Of a stretch of 64,000 bases of DNA, positions 36,498 to 47,941 are shown piece by piece. Location: contig NZ_JAPKNI010000007.1 of the NCBI RefSeq assembly GCF_026343955.1, positions 1 to 64,000 on the forward strand, given 5' to 3'. Positions within the stretch are counted from its first letter, which is position 1, and every line of letters starts with the position of its first letter. Position numbers and translations under genes: made by a program. The stretch comes from Kaistia defluvii (GTDB taxonomy: Bacteria > Pseudomonadota > Alphaproteobacteria > Rhizobiales > Kaistiaceae). The notes under the pieces were generated by a model that searched no databases, was not told the DNA's origin, and was given only the letters and a program-made list of their open reading frames with translations.

Positions 36498-37568
36498 TTA
36501 CTGCGGCAGCTTGTCGTCGATGCCCTTCACATACCAGTTCATGCTGAGCAGCGTGCCGTCGTCCAGCGTCTTGCCCTCGCCGATCACTTCGGTGCCGTCC
36601 TGCTTGAAGATCGGGCCCTTGAAGGGATGCAGCGTGCCCGCTTCGATCTTGGCCTGGGTGTCCTTCGCCGAGGCCACGACATCATCCGGCAGGTTGGTGT
36701 AGTCAGCCATATGCAGGATGCCGTCCTTCAGGCCGTCCCAGATCTGCTCGGCCTTCCATGTGCCGTCGAGAACCGCGTTGACGCGCTTCACGTAATACGG
36801 GCCCCAGGTGTCGATGATGGCCGTGTACTGCGCCTTGGGCGCGAAGTCGTACATGTTGTGCGCCTGGCCGAAGCCATGCAGGCCGCGCTCCTGGGCGATC
36901 TGCAGCGGCGCCGGCGAGTCGGTGTGCTGGGTGATGATGTCGGCGCCCTGGTCGAACAGCGCCTTGGCGGCGTCGGCTTCCTTGGCGGGGTCGAACCACG
37001 AATTGACCCAGACGATCTTCAGCTTGAAGTCGGGGTTGATCGACTGCGCGCCGAGCATGAAGGAGTTGATGCCCATCACGACTTCGGGGATCGGGAAGGA
37101 GACGATGTAGCCGGCGACGCCGGACTTCGACTGCTTGGCCGCGATCTGGCCGGCGATGTAGCGGCCTTCATAGAAGCGCGCATTGTAGGTGCCGACATTC
37201 GGCGCGGTCTTGAAGCCGGTGGCGTGCTCGAACTTCACCTTCGGGAACTTGGCGGCGACCTTGATGGTCGGGTCCATGAAGCCGAACGAGGTCGAGAAGA
37301 TGATCTCGCAGCCGGAGCGGGCGAGGCGCTCGAGCGCGCGCTCGGCGTCCGGGCCTTCGGCGATGCTTTCGACATAGGAGGTCTCGACCTTGTCGCCGAG
37401 TTCCTTCTGGACCATCTGGCGGCCGACATCGTGGCCTTCGCTGTAGCCGCCGTCATTGTGCGGGCCGACATACATCCAGCATGCCTTCAGCTTGTCGGCC
37501 GCATTGGCGGAGCCGATGCCGACGGCGAGTGCGACGATTGCCGTCGCGGTGGCGAGAATTTTCTTCAT
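36498..37568 (-). CDS. BMP-family ABC transporter substrate-binding protein
   Basis: 356 residues with an ordinary signal peptide (MKKILATATAIVALAVGIGSANA) and no lipobox. The family pattern is WMYVGPHNDGGYSEGHDVGRQMVQKEL, CEIIFSTSFGFMDPTIKVAAKFP, NARFYEGRYIAGQIAAKQ and FGQAHNMYDFAPKAQYTAIIDTWGPYYV. BMP proteins usually carry purine nucleosides; next to xdhABC a free purine base or urate is the likelier ligand (inference). ATG at 37566-37568 has AGGGA about 8 bases upstream. The gap to puuD is 182 bases and holds no gene. Confidence 0.92.
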   Translation of the reverse strand: MKKILATATAIVALAVGIGSANAADKLKACWMYVGPHNDGGYSEGHDVGRQMVQKELGDKVETSYVESIAEGPDAERALERLARSGCEIIFSTSFGFMDPTIKVAAKFPKVKFEHATGFKTAPNVGTYNARFYEGRYIAGQIAAKQSKSGVAGYIVSFPIPEVVMGINSFMLGAQSINPDFKLKIVWVNSWFDPAKEADAAKALFDQGADIITQHTDSPAPLQIAQERGLHGFGQAHNMYDFAPKAQYTAIIDTWGPYYVKRVNAVLDGTWKAEQIWDGLKDGILHMADYTNLPDDVVASAKDTQAKIEAGTLHPFKGPIFKQDGTEVIGEGKTLDDGTLLSMNWYVKGIDDKLPQ

Positions 37569-37659
37569 TGCCTGCTTCCCTCTGGCCTTCACCATTTGCG
37601 ATCCACTCCATTCAGGATTTCACCGCGGATCGCTGCGGCATGTCCCGGACAAGCGTTCC

Positions 37660-38583
37660 CTAGCGGTCGGGAACGAAAGATTGGCCGAGCGCTGCCGGCG
37701 TATTGGCCCGGACGAGCGCGCGGTTGCGCGAAATGATCACCAGCACGATGACGGTGGTGAGATAGGGCAGCGCCGACAGGAACTGCGACGGCACGCCGAC
37801 GCCGAGCGCCTGGGCATGCAGCTGCAGGATGCTGACGCCACCGAACAGCAAAGCGCCGATCGCGACGCGTCCCGGCAGCCAGGTGCCGAACACGACAAGC
37901 GCCAGCGCGATCCAGCCGCGCCCCGCCGTCATCGCCTGCGTCCATTGCGGCGTGTAGACGAGCGAGAGATAGGCTCCCGCGAGGCCCGAGCAGGCGCCGC
38001 CGAACAGCACCGCCATGAAGCGGACGCGGATGACGCTATAGCCCAGCGCGTGCGCCGAGACATGGCTGTCGCCGACGGCGCGCAGGACCAGTCCGCCGCG
38101 CATGCGGAACAGGAACCACGACACCGCGATGGTGATCGCGACGGCGAGATAGGTGAGCGGATCGAGCCGGAACAGCAGGCCGACGACCGGCAGGTCGCTG
38201 AGCCCGGGGATCGAGACGCGCGCCAGTCCCGCACCCGGCACGCCGACGAAGGCGTCGCCGATCAGCCCGGAAAGGCCGAGCCCGAACAGGGTCAGCGCCA
38301 GTCCCGACGCCACCTGGTTGGCAACGAAGATCAGCGTCACCACGCCGAACAGCGCCGCCATCGCCATGCCGGCGAGGATCGCGCCGACAACGCCGAGCGC
38401 GATGTTGCCGGTCGAATGCGCCACGGCGAAGCCGATGACGGCGCCCATCGCCATCATGCCTTCGACGCCGAGATTGAGCACGCCCGAGCGTTCCGTCACC
38501 AGTTCGCCGATCGAGGCGAACAGCAGCGGCGTCGCGGCGGTGATGATGGTGAGCAGGATGCCTTCCAGCATGAGCCCGGTCAT
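37660..38583 (-). CDS. ABC transporter permease (YufQ/NupQ type)
   Basis: 307 residues with about nine hydrophobic helices. GVLNLGVEGMMAMGAVIGFAVAHSTGNIALG near the N-terminus and TAGRGWIALALVVFGTWLPGRVAIGALLFGG near the C-terminus are typical of the branched-chain/BMP-type permease family. It pairs with the adjacent permease, with which it overlaps by four bases, to form the membrane channel of the purine importer. Confidence 0.92.
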   Translation of the reverse strand: MTGLMLEGILLTIITAATPLLFASIGELVTERSGVLNLGVEGMMAMGAVIGFAVAHSTGNIALGVVGAILAGMAMAALFGVVTLIFVANQVASGLALTLFGLGLSGLIGDAFVGVPGAGLARVSIPGLSDLPVVGLLFRLDPLTYLAVAITIAVSWFLFRMRGGLVLRAVGDSHVSAHALGYSVIRVRFMAVLFGGACSGLAGAYLSLVYTPQWTQAMTAGRGWIALALVVFGTWLPGRVAIGALLFGGVSILQLHAQALGVGVPSQFLSALPYLTTVIVLVIISRNRALVRANTPAALGQSFVPDR

Positions 38584-39723
38584 GACGTCACCGTGCCGGT
38601 CTGGAGGGTCGGGGTTCGAACGATCTGCAGCCGGTAGAAGATGAAGCTGTCGCAGGCCAGCACGAAGAACAGCAGCATGCCCTGGAACACCCGCGTCGTC
38701 TGGTCGGACATGCCGAGCGCGATCTGCGCGCCCTCGCCACCGAGATAGGAGAGCGCCAGCAGGAAGCCGGCAAAGATCGCGCCGATCGGGTTCAGCCGTC
38801 CCAGGAAGGCAACGATGATCGCCGTGAAGCCGTAGCCGGGAGAAACCGACGTGCGAAGCTGGCCGACCGGGCCGGCGACCTCGCAGATGCCGGCAAGGCC
38901 CGCCAGCGCGCCCGAGATCAGGAAGGTCAGCAGCACCATGCGGTTCTGGCTGAAGCCGGCAAAGGCCCCTGCCCGCGGCGCCTGGCCCAGCACCTTGATC
39001 TGGAAGCCCATCTTGGTCCAGCGCATCAGGAACCAGGCGGCGAAGGCCGCGATGAAGACGAAGATCAGGCTGATCCGGATGTTGGTGTCGAACAGCGTCG
39101 GCAGCACCTGGCCGCCGTCGAAGGCACGGCTATCCGGGAAATTGTGGCCTTCCGGGTTACGCCACGGTCCGCGCGCCAGATAGTCGAGAAAGAGCTGCGC
39201 CACATAGACCAGCATCAGGCTGGTCAGGATCTCGTTGGTGCCGAAGCGGATCTTGAGCAGCGCCGGGATCGCGGCATAGGCCATGCCACCCAGCATGCCG
39301 AGAACAAGCATGGCCGGCAGCATGAAGGGGCCGTGCCAGTCGGGGAAGAAGATTGGCAGGAACGAGCCGGTGATCGCGCCCACGGCGATCTGGCCTTCGG
39401 CGCCGATGTTCCAGGTGTTCGAGAGGTAGCAGAGCGACAGGCCGATCGCGACGAGGATGATCGGCGTGGCCTTGGCGACCAGTTCCTCGAGCGACCAGAG
39501 CTCGGTCAGCGGCTCGATGAAGAAGACATAGAGGAAGCGGCCGTAATCGACGAAGCCCTGTTGCAACGCGCCGAAGAAGCCGCCCGATGCCGGGTTCGAC
39601 AGGTCGACCGTCGACAGCCGCCAGACGATCACGATCAGCGCCCCGCCGATCAGCGTCAGCAGCAGCGCCAGCAATGGCGACAGATAGGCCATGGCGGCGG
39701 AACGCTCGCCACGCCGGACCAGT

Positions 39724-39734
<11 letters not shown>
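38580..39734 (-). CDS. ABC transporter permease (YufP/NupP type)
   Basis: 384 residues, larger partner permease. It has an N-terminal membrane helix, then KATPIILVAIGLSLCYLSNTWNIGAEGQIAVGAITG (the family core), LKIRFGTNEILTSLMLVYVAQLFLDY and VSPGYGFTAIIVAFLGRLNPIGAIFAGFLLA. Overlaps the ATPase gene by 11 bases and the other permease gene by four. Confidence 0.92.
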
Positions 39735-41325
<1,591 letters not shown>

Positions 41326-41326
41326 G

Positions 41327-42337
41327 TCAGCGTCCCCCCACTGCCAGCGCCGATGGATCGGCGGGCTCCGTCGTTCCCAGCGCATGCACATGCCGCAAGG
41401 CTTCGTCGCGTACAAGTAGATCGGCAGCGACGGATGCCGCAATAGCCGCGGGGAGCTTCGATTTGATGCCGGGGACGCCGATCGGCGAAATCAGCCGTTC
41501 GATGTCGTCCTTCGCCAGCCCGGCGCGCTCGAGCTGATGCGAGAAGCGGGCCCGCTTGGTCTCGCTGCCGATCAGCCCGACATAGGCAAAACGCTGGTCC
41601 TTCAAGGCTCGCGCGACGATGGCGAGGTCGAGCGCATGGCTGTGCGACATCACCAGCACGAAGCTGCCATGCGGCGCGCCATCGAGCGCCGTCGGCGTAT
41701 CCTGTGCCGGTTCGCAGCGCACATTGGCCGGAACATATTGTGGAAAGGCATCGGGCCGAGGGTCGACCCAGACGATCCGGAACGGCAGCGGCGCCAGCGC
41801 CATCACCAAGGCGCGGCCGACATGCCCTGCCCCGAAGAGATAGAGGACGCGGCTGTCGTCGCCAAAGCCCTCTTCCACCACGCCGTGATCGACACGCGCC
41901 GAGCCGATGGGAAGACGGCTGGCAGGATCGATCGTGCGATGCAGCTTGCCGTCTGATTGCTGCGTGGCGCGGGTACGGAAGAGTCCCGCCGCCTCCGCCT
42001 GGGCCAGCGCCTCGATCTCGGCCCGGCGCGAGCGGTCGAACACTTCGAGGGCCAGGTCGACGCGCCCGCCGCAGCATTGGCCGAGCTCCGGCCCGAGCGC
42101 GACGCGCTGGCTGGCGTAGAAATGCGGGGTGGGTCGGGCTAGCGCGGCCTGCAGGTCGGCGATGACGCGCCATTCCAGCGTGCCGCCGCCGATCGTGCCG
42201 AAGAAGCTGGCGTCCGGCAGCACGACGATGCGCGCCCCCGCCTCGCGCGGCGCCGATCCGCGCGTCTCCACGATCGTCGCCATGGCGGCCTTGCCCTGAC
42301 GATCGATCGCTTGGAGGAGACGCTGCCAGACCAACAT
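41327..42337 (-). CDS. xdhC: Xanthine dehydrogenase accessory protein XdhC
   Basis: 336 residues. TIVETRGSAPREAGARIVVL, FGTIGGGTLEW and LGPELGQCCGGRVDLALEVF make up the molybdenum-cofactor-binding N-terminal domain, and YLFGAGHVGRALVMALAPLPFRIVWVDPRP the NAD-like Rossmann part. XdhC protects Moco, takes part in its sulfuration and inserts it into the XdhB subunit. Lies between xdhB (17-base gap) and the ABC ATPase gene (1-base gap). Confidence 0.94.
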   Translation of the reverse strand: MLVWQRLLQAIDRQGKAAMATIVETRGSAPREAGARIVVLPDASFFGTIGGGTLEWRVIADLQAALARPTPHFYASQRVALGPELGQCCGGRVDLALEVFDRSRRAEIEALAQAEAAGLFRTRATQQSDGKLHRTIDPASRLPIGSARVDHGVVEEGFGDDSRVLYLFGAGHVGRALVMALAPLPFRIVWVDPRPDAFPQYVPANVRCEPAQDTPTALDGAPHGSFVLVMSHSHALDLAIVARALKDQRFAYVGLIGSETKRARFSHQLERAGLAKDDIERLISPIGVPGIKSKLPAAIAASVAADLLVRDEALRHVHALGTTEPADPSALAVGGR

Positions 42338-42354
42338 GATCTATCCTGCCCTCA

Positions 42355-44682
42355 TCAAGCGGCCGCCATGCCGCGCACCGCCCGCATGATCGCTTCCGGC
42401 GTGGCCGGGGCGTCGAGGGCGGGCATGACGCCCGGTTTCAGGCTGGCGATCGCATTGTTGATCGCGCAGAACACCGAAATGCCGAGCATCAGCGGCGGTT
42501 CGCCGACGGCCTTCGACTTGAATATGGTGTCTTCGCGCGGTCCTTCCGACTGGAAAAGTTCGACCCGGAAGTGCTCGGGAATATCCGACGCGGCGGGGAT
42601 CTTGTAGGTCGAGGGCGCATGCGTGCGCAGGCGGCCCTGCTTGTCCCAGACCAGTTCCTCCGTCGTCAGCCAGCCCATGCCCTGGACGAAGCCACCCTCG
42701 ATCTGGCCGATGTCGATCGCCGGATTGAGAGACTTGCCGACATCGTGCAGCACGTCGACCCGGTCGACCTTCATCTCGCCGGTCATGGTGTCGATGGTGA
42801 CTTCCGAGCAGGACGCGCCATAGGCGAAATAGAAGAACGGCCGTCCCTCGGCCTTGTCGCGGTTCCAGGCGATCTTCGGCGTCTTGTAGAAGCCCGAGGC
42901 CGAAAGCTGGACGCGCTCGACATAGGCGGCGTTGGCAAGCTCCGCCAGGCTCATGACGTGGTTGCCGATGATCACCTGGTTGTCGCGGAACGAAACCTGG
43001 CCGCGGCGGACCTGCCACTTTTCCTCGATGAAGGCGTAGAGCCGGTCCTTGATGATGTTGCAGGCGTTGAGCGCCGCCATGGCGTTAAGGTCGGTGCCGG
43101 AGGAGGCAGCGGTCGGCGAGGTGTTGGGCACCTTGTCGGTCCGCGTCGCCGTGATCGCGACCTTGCCCATGTCGACGCCGAATTCCTCGGCCACGACCTG
43201 CGCCACCTTGAGGAACAGCCCCTGCCCCATCTCGGTGCCGCCATGGTTCAGGTTGAGCGAACCGTCGCGATAGAGGTGCAGCAGGGCGCCGGCCTGGTTC
43301 AGCATCATCAGCGTGAAGGAGATGCCGAACTTCACCGGCGTCAGCGCCAGGCCCTTCTTCAGGATGCGACTCTCGGCGTTGAAGGCGGTGATTTCCTCGC
43401 GCCGCGCCCAGTAGTCCGAGCTCGCCTCCAGCTGCGCCACCAGCGGCTGCAGCAGATTGTCCTCGACCTTCATGCCATAGGGCGTGTGGTCGCGGTCGCC
43501 CTGATAGAAGTTCAGCTTGCGGATCTCGAGCGGATCCTTGCCGAGCGTATAGGCGACATGATCCATCATCCGCTCGGCAAAGGTCATGCCCTGCGGGCCG
43601 CCGAAACCGCGGAAGGCGGTGTTGGAGACGGTATTGGTCCGCATCCTGCGGGTGAGAACCCGGCAGGTCGGATAGAAATACGAATTGTCCGAGTGGAACA
43701 TCGTCCGGTCGACGACGCCCATGGAAAGGTCCTCGGAATGGCCGCAGCGCGCATTGAGCGCGACATCGACCGTTTCCAGCAGCCCCTCGGCGCTGGCGCC
43801 CACACGGTAATCGACGCGGAAGTCGTGCCGCTTGCCGGTCATGATCATGTCGTCGTCGCGGTCGAGCCGCATCTTGCAGGGACGCCCGGTCTTGTGTGCA
43901 GCGAGCGCCGCCAGAACGGCCCATTGCGAGGCCTGGCTCTCCTTGCCGCCGAACCCGCCGCCCATGCGGCGGATCTCGACCGTGACGGCGCTCGACGGCA
44001 TGTGCAGCGCATGGGCGACGAGGTGCTGGACCTCGCTCGGGTGCTGGGTCGAGGAATAGACGAACATCTCGCCCGCCTCGCCCGGCACGGCAAACGCGAC
44101 CTGGCCTTCGAGATAGAAATGCTCCTGCCCGCCGATGCGGAAGCTCGCCTCCAGCTTGAGCGGCGAAGCGGCAAGGCCCGCCTCGACATCGCCGCGGCCA
44201 AAGGCATATTCCGGCAGGACGGTATCGGTCGTGTCGGCGAGATCGATCGCCGGCGCCTCGGCAACGGTCGTGATCTTCGCCTTCTTGGCGGCGCGGCGCG
44301 CGATATCGCGCGTCTTCGCCACCACGACGAACACGACCTGCCCGTGGAAGCGGATTTCGTCGACGGCAAGGGTCGGATCGTCGCCGATCAGCTTGGGGCT
44401 GACGTCGTTGACGCCGGGAATGTCGGCTGCCGTCAGCACCGCGACGACGCCGGGAAAGGCGCGCACGGCGTCGAGGTCGAGGCCGGTGATCCGTCCCTTC
44501 GCGATCGGCGCGTAGCCGGGCGCGACATGCAGCGTGCCGGCCGGCTCGCGGATGTCGTCGATATAGGCGGCGGCGCCGGTCACATGGCGCGGCGCGCTGT
44601 CATGCGGCAGCGGCTTGCGGATGACGGCGAGGTCTGCATCGGTGGTCACGGGCGAAATCCTGCTATTCAGCGGCATGGACAA
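42355..44682 (-). CDS. xdhB: Xanthine dehydrogenase, molybdopterin-binding subunit
   Basis: 775 residues, the catalytic large subunit. GGFGGKESQASQWAVLAALAA, RGFGGPQGMTFAERMMDHVA, GGTEMGQGLFLKVAQVVAEEFG and the catalytic Glu region AVGEPPLMLGISVFCAINNAIA are all intact. It oxidises hypoxanthine and xanthine to urate, with electrons passing to the Fe-S/FAD subunit. Overlaps xdhA by 20 bases, so co-translation is expected. Confidence 0.96.
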   Translation of the reverse strand: MSMPLNSRISPVTTDADLAVIRKPLPHDSAPRHVTGAAAYIDDIREPAGTLHVAPGYAPIAKGRITGLDLDAVRAFPGVVAVLTAADIPGVNDVSPKLIGDDPTLAVDEIRFHGQVVFVVVAKTRDIARRAAKKAKITTVAEAPAIDLADTTDTVLPEYAFGRGDVEAGLAASPLKLEASFRIGGQEHFYLEGQVAFAVPGEAGEMFVYSSTQHPSEVQHLVAHALHMPSSAVTVEIRRMGGGFGGKESQASQWAVLAALAAHKTGRPCKMRLDRDDDMIMTGKRHDFRVDYRVGASAEGLLETVDVALNARCGHSEDLSMGVVDRTMFHSDNSYFYPTCRVLTRRMRTNTVSNTAFRGFGGPQGMTFAERMMDHVAYTLGKDPLEIRKLNFYQGDRDHTPYGMKVEDNLLQPLVAQLEASSDYWARREEITAFNAESRILKKGLALTPVKFGISFTLMMLNQAGALLHLYRDGSLNLNHGGTEMGQGLFLKVAQVVAEEFGVDMGKVAITATRTDKVPNTSPTAASSGTDLNAMAALNACNIIKDRLYAFIEEKWQVRRGQVSFRDNQVIIGNHVMSLAELANAAYVERVQLSASGFYKTPKIAWNRDKAEGRPFFYFAYGASCSEVTIDTMTGEMKVDRVDVLHDVGKSLNPAIDIGQIEGGFVQGMGWLTTEELVWDKQGRLRTHAPSTYKIPAASDIPEHFRVELFQSEGPREDTIFKSKAVGEPPLMLGISVFCAINNAIASLKPGVMPALDAPATPEAIMRAVRGMAAA

Positions 44683-46147
44683 AGCCCTCCCGCCGTCCGA
44701 CCAGACGGGTGCGCGAGGTCGGTGTTCCGGCGGCCTCGATCAAGGCCTTGCCGAGCAGCGCATGCGCCGTCTCGGCCCGGTAGCTGGCGCTGGCGCGATG
44801 ATCGTCGAGCGGCGTGAAATCTGACCGCAACGCCTCGAACGCCCGGGCCCAGGCAGCGGTGTCGCGAATGCCGGCGCCATGCAGCGCCGATTCCGCGCCC
44901 TTGGCCCGTTTCGGCGTTCCGGCCATGCCCCCATAGGCGATGCGCGCCTCGGTGATGATCCCTTCCGGATTGATGGTGAACCGGAAGGCGCCCATGACCG
45001 AGGAGATGTCCTGGTCGAAGCGCTTGGTCACCTTGTAGCAGCGGAATATCTGGTCCGGCCGCAGCTTCGGCACCAACAGGCCGGTGACGAACTCGCCCGA
45101 CGCCCGGTTCTGCTTGCCATATTCGATGTAGAAATCCTCGACGGGCAGGATGCGCGAGCGATCGCGGCGGCGCAGTTCCATCGTCGCGCCAAGCACGATA
45201 AGCGCCGGTGGCGTATCGCCGATCGGAGAGCCATTGGCGACATTGCCGCCGACCGTTCCGCGCGCGCGCACCTGCTTCGAGCCGATGCGGCGGAAGAGTT
45301 CGCCGAGGTCGGGGTCGATCGCCTGCATGTAGGGCTCGACGCTGGCATAGGTCGCGGCCGCGCCGATCAGGACCTCGCGGCCGGTATCCTCGACGCCGTC
45401 CAGTCCCCTGACCCGGCCGAGATGGATGATCTTGGGCAGGTCGCGCAGCTGCTTGGTGATCCAGAGGCCTACATCGGTGGCGCCGGCGACAATCGTCGCA
45501 TCGGGATGCTGCGCGTAGAGCGCGGCCAGTCCATCCACCGAGGCGGGCGCGGCGAAGAAGCGCTCGTCATTGCCGATGAAGATGTCGCTGTCGTCGGCGA
45601 TGAAGTTCAGGATCCCGGCCGTATCCTCGGCCGCCTTGCGGAACCTGTCGTCGCGCGGGGTGGCGCAGGCGGCAAGCGCCGCCTCGACGATGGGCCGGTA
45701 GCCGGTGCAGCGGCAGAGATTGCCGGCGATGGTATCGTTGATCTGGTCGCGACCCACTGCACCTTCCGTGCCCTGGTAGAGCGCGAAGATGCTCATCACG
45801 AAGCCGGGTGTGCAGAAGCCGCATTGCGAGCCGTGCTTCTCGACCATCGCCGCCTGGACGGGATGGAGCTGGTCCCCTTCCGCCAGATCCTCGACCGCGA
45901 CGATCTCGGCGCCGTCGACCATGCCGAGCAGCTGGATGCAGGCATTGACCGGCTCGTAGACGACCTTGCCGTTGCGCGGGCGGCCGATCGCGACGGTGCA
46001 GGCGCCGCAGTCGCCCTCGCCGCAGCCTTCCTTGGTTCCCGTCGCCCCTTCGGTCAGGCGCAGATGATCGAGCAGCGTCATCATCGGATCGACATTGGCG
46101 ACCTCGACGATCTTGCCGCGGCGGAGAAAACGAACGGTCTCGCGCAT
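44663..46147 (-). CDS. xdhA: Xanthine dehydrogenase, 2Fe-2S and FAD subunit
   Basis: 494 residues. Two 2Fe-2S sites: the plant-ferredoxin type (CGEGDCGACTVAIG with CIQLLGM) and the second (GSQCGFCTPGFVMS with NLCRCTGYRPIVEAA). An FAD domain follows (IVAGATDVGLWITKQLRDLP, RGTVGGNVANGSPIGDTPPALIVL). Receives electrons from XdhB and passes them to NAD. First subunit gene after uraH (5-base gap). Confidence 0.96.
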   Translation of the reverse strand: MRETVRFLRRGKIVEVANVDPMMTLLDHLRLTEGATGTKEGCGEGDCGACTVAIGRPRNGKVVYEPVNACIQLLGMVDGAEIVAVEDLAEGDQLHPVQAAMVEKHGSQCGFCTPGFVMSIFALYQGTEGAVGRDQINDTIAGNLCRCTGYRPIVEAALAACATPRDDRFRKAAEDTAGILNFIADDSDIFIGNDERFFAAPASVDGLAALYAQHPDATIVAGATDVGLWITKQLRDLPKIIHLGRVRGLDGVEDTGREVLIGAAATYASVEPYMQAIDPDLGELFRRIGSKQVRARGTVGGNVANGSPIGDTPPALIVLGATMELRRRDRSRILPVEDFYIEYGKQNRASGEFVTGLLVPKLRPDQIFRCYKVTKRFDQDISSVMGAFRFTINPEGIITEARIAYGGMAGTPKRAKGAESALHGAGIRDTAAWARAFEALRSDFTPLDDHRASASYRAETAHALLGKALIEAAGTPTSRTRLVGRREGFVHAAE

Positions 46148-46152
46148 GCTGC

Positions 46153-46506
46153 TCAGCTGCCCCGATAGGTCGAATAGCCGTAAGGCGAGATCAGCAGCGG
46201 CACATGATAATGCTCGTCTGCCGAGGCGATGCCGAAGCGGATCGGGATCACGTCGAGAAATAGCGTGGCCGGCAGGGTCTCGTCCACGCCCCGGAGATAA
46301 TCCCCGGCATGGAAGACGAGCTCGTAGCTGCCCTCCTCCAGCGCCGGGCCCTCGAGCAGCGGCCCACCATCGACCCGGCCGTCGGCATTGGTCGTGACCG
46401 TCTTCAACAGGATCGGATCGGCCCCGAGCCTGTAGAGGTCAATTTTCAGGCCCGCGGCGGGCCGGCCAGCAGCGGTATCGAGAACATGTGTGGTGAGGCG
46501 ACCCAT
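46153..46506 (-). CDS. uraH: 5-Hydroxyisourate hydrolase (transthyretin-like)
   Basis: 117 residues. N-terminal [17 protein letters not shown] with the catalytic His, internal [14 protein letters not shown] and the C-terminal tetrapeptide YRGS preceded by Tyr, all diagnostic for HIU hydrolases. It converts 5-hydroxyisourate from PuuD to OHCU for UraD. First gene of the leftward purine operon, so its promoter region (46507-46743) should control the whole cluster. Confidence 0.96.
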   Translation of the reverse strand: MGRLTTHVLDTAAGRPAAGLKIDLYRLGADPILLKTVTTNADGRVDGGPLLEGPALEEGSYELVFHAGDYLRGVDETLPATLFLDVIPIRFGIASADEHYHVPLLISPYGYSTYRGS

Positions 46507-46569
46507 TTCGGTCCGTATCCAATGCTTCTCGCGCGTCCGGTTCGGACGAAGATAGAGAGATGCCTAAGG

Positions 46570-46599
46570 TTTGATCAAATGGAATTTTTGATCATTTGG
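46570..46599. promoter_or_regulatory. Candidate LysR-type operator between uraH and the LysR gene
   Basis: The pattern ATG-N11-CAT (46579-46595), extended as CAAATG/CATTTG, fits the T-N11-A rule for LysR-type regulator sites. It overlaps the palindrome TTTGATCAAA (46570-46579) and a second TGATCA. It lies about 65 bases before the uraH start and 145 bases before the regulator start, in an AT-rich patch of an otherwise GC-rich region. Confidence 0.5.
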
Positions 46600-46743
46600 T
46601 GCATCCTAATGCGGCAGGCGATGACTGCAACGCAATCCTGCGGCCATCCCCCATCATCATGCTAGAACGCCTCCAATGTCCATGATACTGCCAGTTGAAG
46701 CGCAAGGTGCTGCCGAAAAGGCAGCAATTGCAGGGATGGCAAG

Positions 46744-47709
46744 GTGGCGCGGATGGTCTTTGACAACAAGAACACCCTCTCGCCCGCCAGCCTGGCGCGG
46801 CTGTTTCATACGCCCTCGCTGATCTACTTCACGATGGTCGCCGAGACCCTGTCGATGCGCGAAACCGCGCGCCGGCTGAACGTGGCCTCCTCGGCCGTGG
46901 CGCGGCAGATCGGCCATCTCGAGCAGACGCTGGAAATGGCCCTCTTTGTCCGCGAGTCGCGCCGGCTGCGCCTGACGCCGGCGGGCGAGATCCTCTACCG
47001 CCACTCCCGGCAGCTCGCGGCTCCGCTCGAGGCGGCAGTGTCGCAGCTGAGCCTGCTGGCCGGGCTCAAGACCGGTACCGTCCGCATCGCCACGGTCGAG
47101 AGCGTCGGATTGACCATCCTACCAGGGATCGTCGCGGATTTCAGCGCGCAATATCCGAGCCTTCATGTCGATATCCGCATGGCTTCGGCGCAGGAGGCGA
47201 TCGCCATGGTCGTGGATTCCGAGGTCGATATCGGCTTCACCTTTCTGGCGGCGCAGCATCGGGGCATCGAGATTGCGATCCGGCGTGACCTGCCGATCGG
47301 AGCGGTGATGCGGGCCGATCACCCGCTCGCGGGCGAGATGCGGCCGAGCTTTGCCACCTGCTTTTCCCACGCCTTCGCGGTGCCGCGGCATGGATTGTCG
47401 ATCCGCGAGGTGATCGAGCCCTTTCTCACCCAGGACGCGTCGCGCGGGCGCTCCTTCGTCGAAGTGAACTCGATCCGCATGCTGTTCGAACTGGCCAAGA
47501 CCGGTCGCTACCTGTCCTTCATGACGCCGCTCGGCATCGAGCGGGAGCTGGCCAGCGGCGAGGTCGTGTTCCGGCCGATCGCCGACAAGGGCCTGCCGCT
47601 CAACCGGTTCGGCATGGTGATCCGCAAAGGCGGCGACCTGCGCTACGCCCCCGCCGCCTTCTTCAACCTCGCCAGCAGCCACTTCGCGGCGCGTGACGGG
47701 CTGTCTTGA
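46744..47709 (+). CDS. LysR-family regulator of the purine cluster
   Basis: 321 residues. N-terminal winged HTH (LIYFTMVAETLSMRETARRLNVASSAVARQIGHLEQTLEMALFVR) and a LysR substrate-binding domain (GLKTGTVRIATVESVGLTILPGIVADFSAQYP onward). Start GTG at 46744 has AGGGA 7 bases upstream; ATG at 46753 is the alternative. Divergent from uraH, so it very likely controls the purine operon; a purine intermediate such as urate, xanthine or HIU would be a sensible inducer, which is inference. Confidence 0.92.
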   Translation: MARMVFDNKNTLSPASLARLFHTPSLIYFTMVAETLSMRETARRLNVASSAVARQIGHLEQTLEMALFVRESRRLRLTPAGEILYRHSRQLAAPLEAAVSQLSLLAGLKTGTVRIATVESVGLTILPGIVADFSAQYPSLHVDIRMASAQEAIAMVVDSEVDIGFTFLAAQHRGIEIAIRRDLPIGAVMRADHPLAGEMRPSFATCFSHAFAVPRHGLSIREVIEPFLTQDASRGRSFVEVNSIRMLFELAKTGRYLSFMTPLGIERELASGEVVFRPIADKGLPLNRFGMVIRKGGDLRYAPAAFFNLASSHFAARDGLS

Positions 47710-47752
47710 AAGGGTTTGGGCAGGGGCAGAGCTCGTCCCTGCAGGACAGGCA

Positions 47753-47872
47753 CTCACCTCTCCCTGAGGGAGAGGTCGGAGCGAAGCTCCGGGTGAGGGT
47801 TTAGGGAACGCTCCGGACAGAGCGTCAGTCCGAAGAGCCAGTCGCGGCGAGGCCGTAAACCCTCTCCCTCCG
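47753..47872. repeat. Palindromic intergenic repeat element
   Basis: Two adjacent hairpins: CCTCTCCCT-G-AGGGAGAGG (47757-47775) and CGGAGC-GAA-GCTCCG (47777-47791), followed by GGGTGAGGGTTTAGG and, about 55 bases on, the inverse AAACCCTCTCCCTCC. This is a known style of GC-rich palindromic repeat found between genes in alphaproteobacteria, related to the element at 15672-15787. It separates the converging LysR and quinone oxidoreductase genes. Confidence 0.65.
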
Positions 47873-47941
47873 GGATGACGGCGGAGGAGGCACGAACATA
47901 TCCGTTTAGGGGTCGACGAAGCCGGATGCGAAAATCCCGCC

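Noticed and set aside
42571-44817. Very long open frame (748 codons) on the plus strand
   Set aside because: It is antisense to xdhB, whose protein has all family motifs; high GC keeps the opposite frame open. No ribosome-binding site or family signal.
46507-46743. Possible purine riboswitch before the purine operon
   Set aside because: No three-way junction or conserved core could be recognised, and the AT-rich LysR-type site explains the region better.
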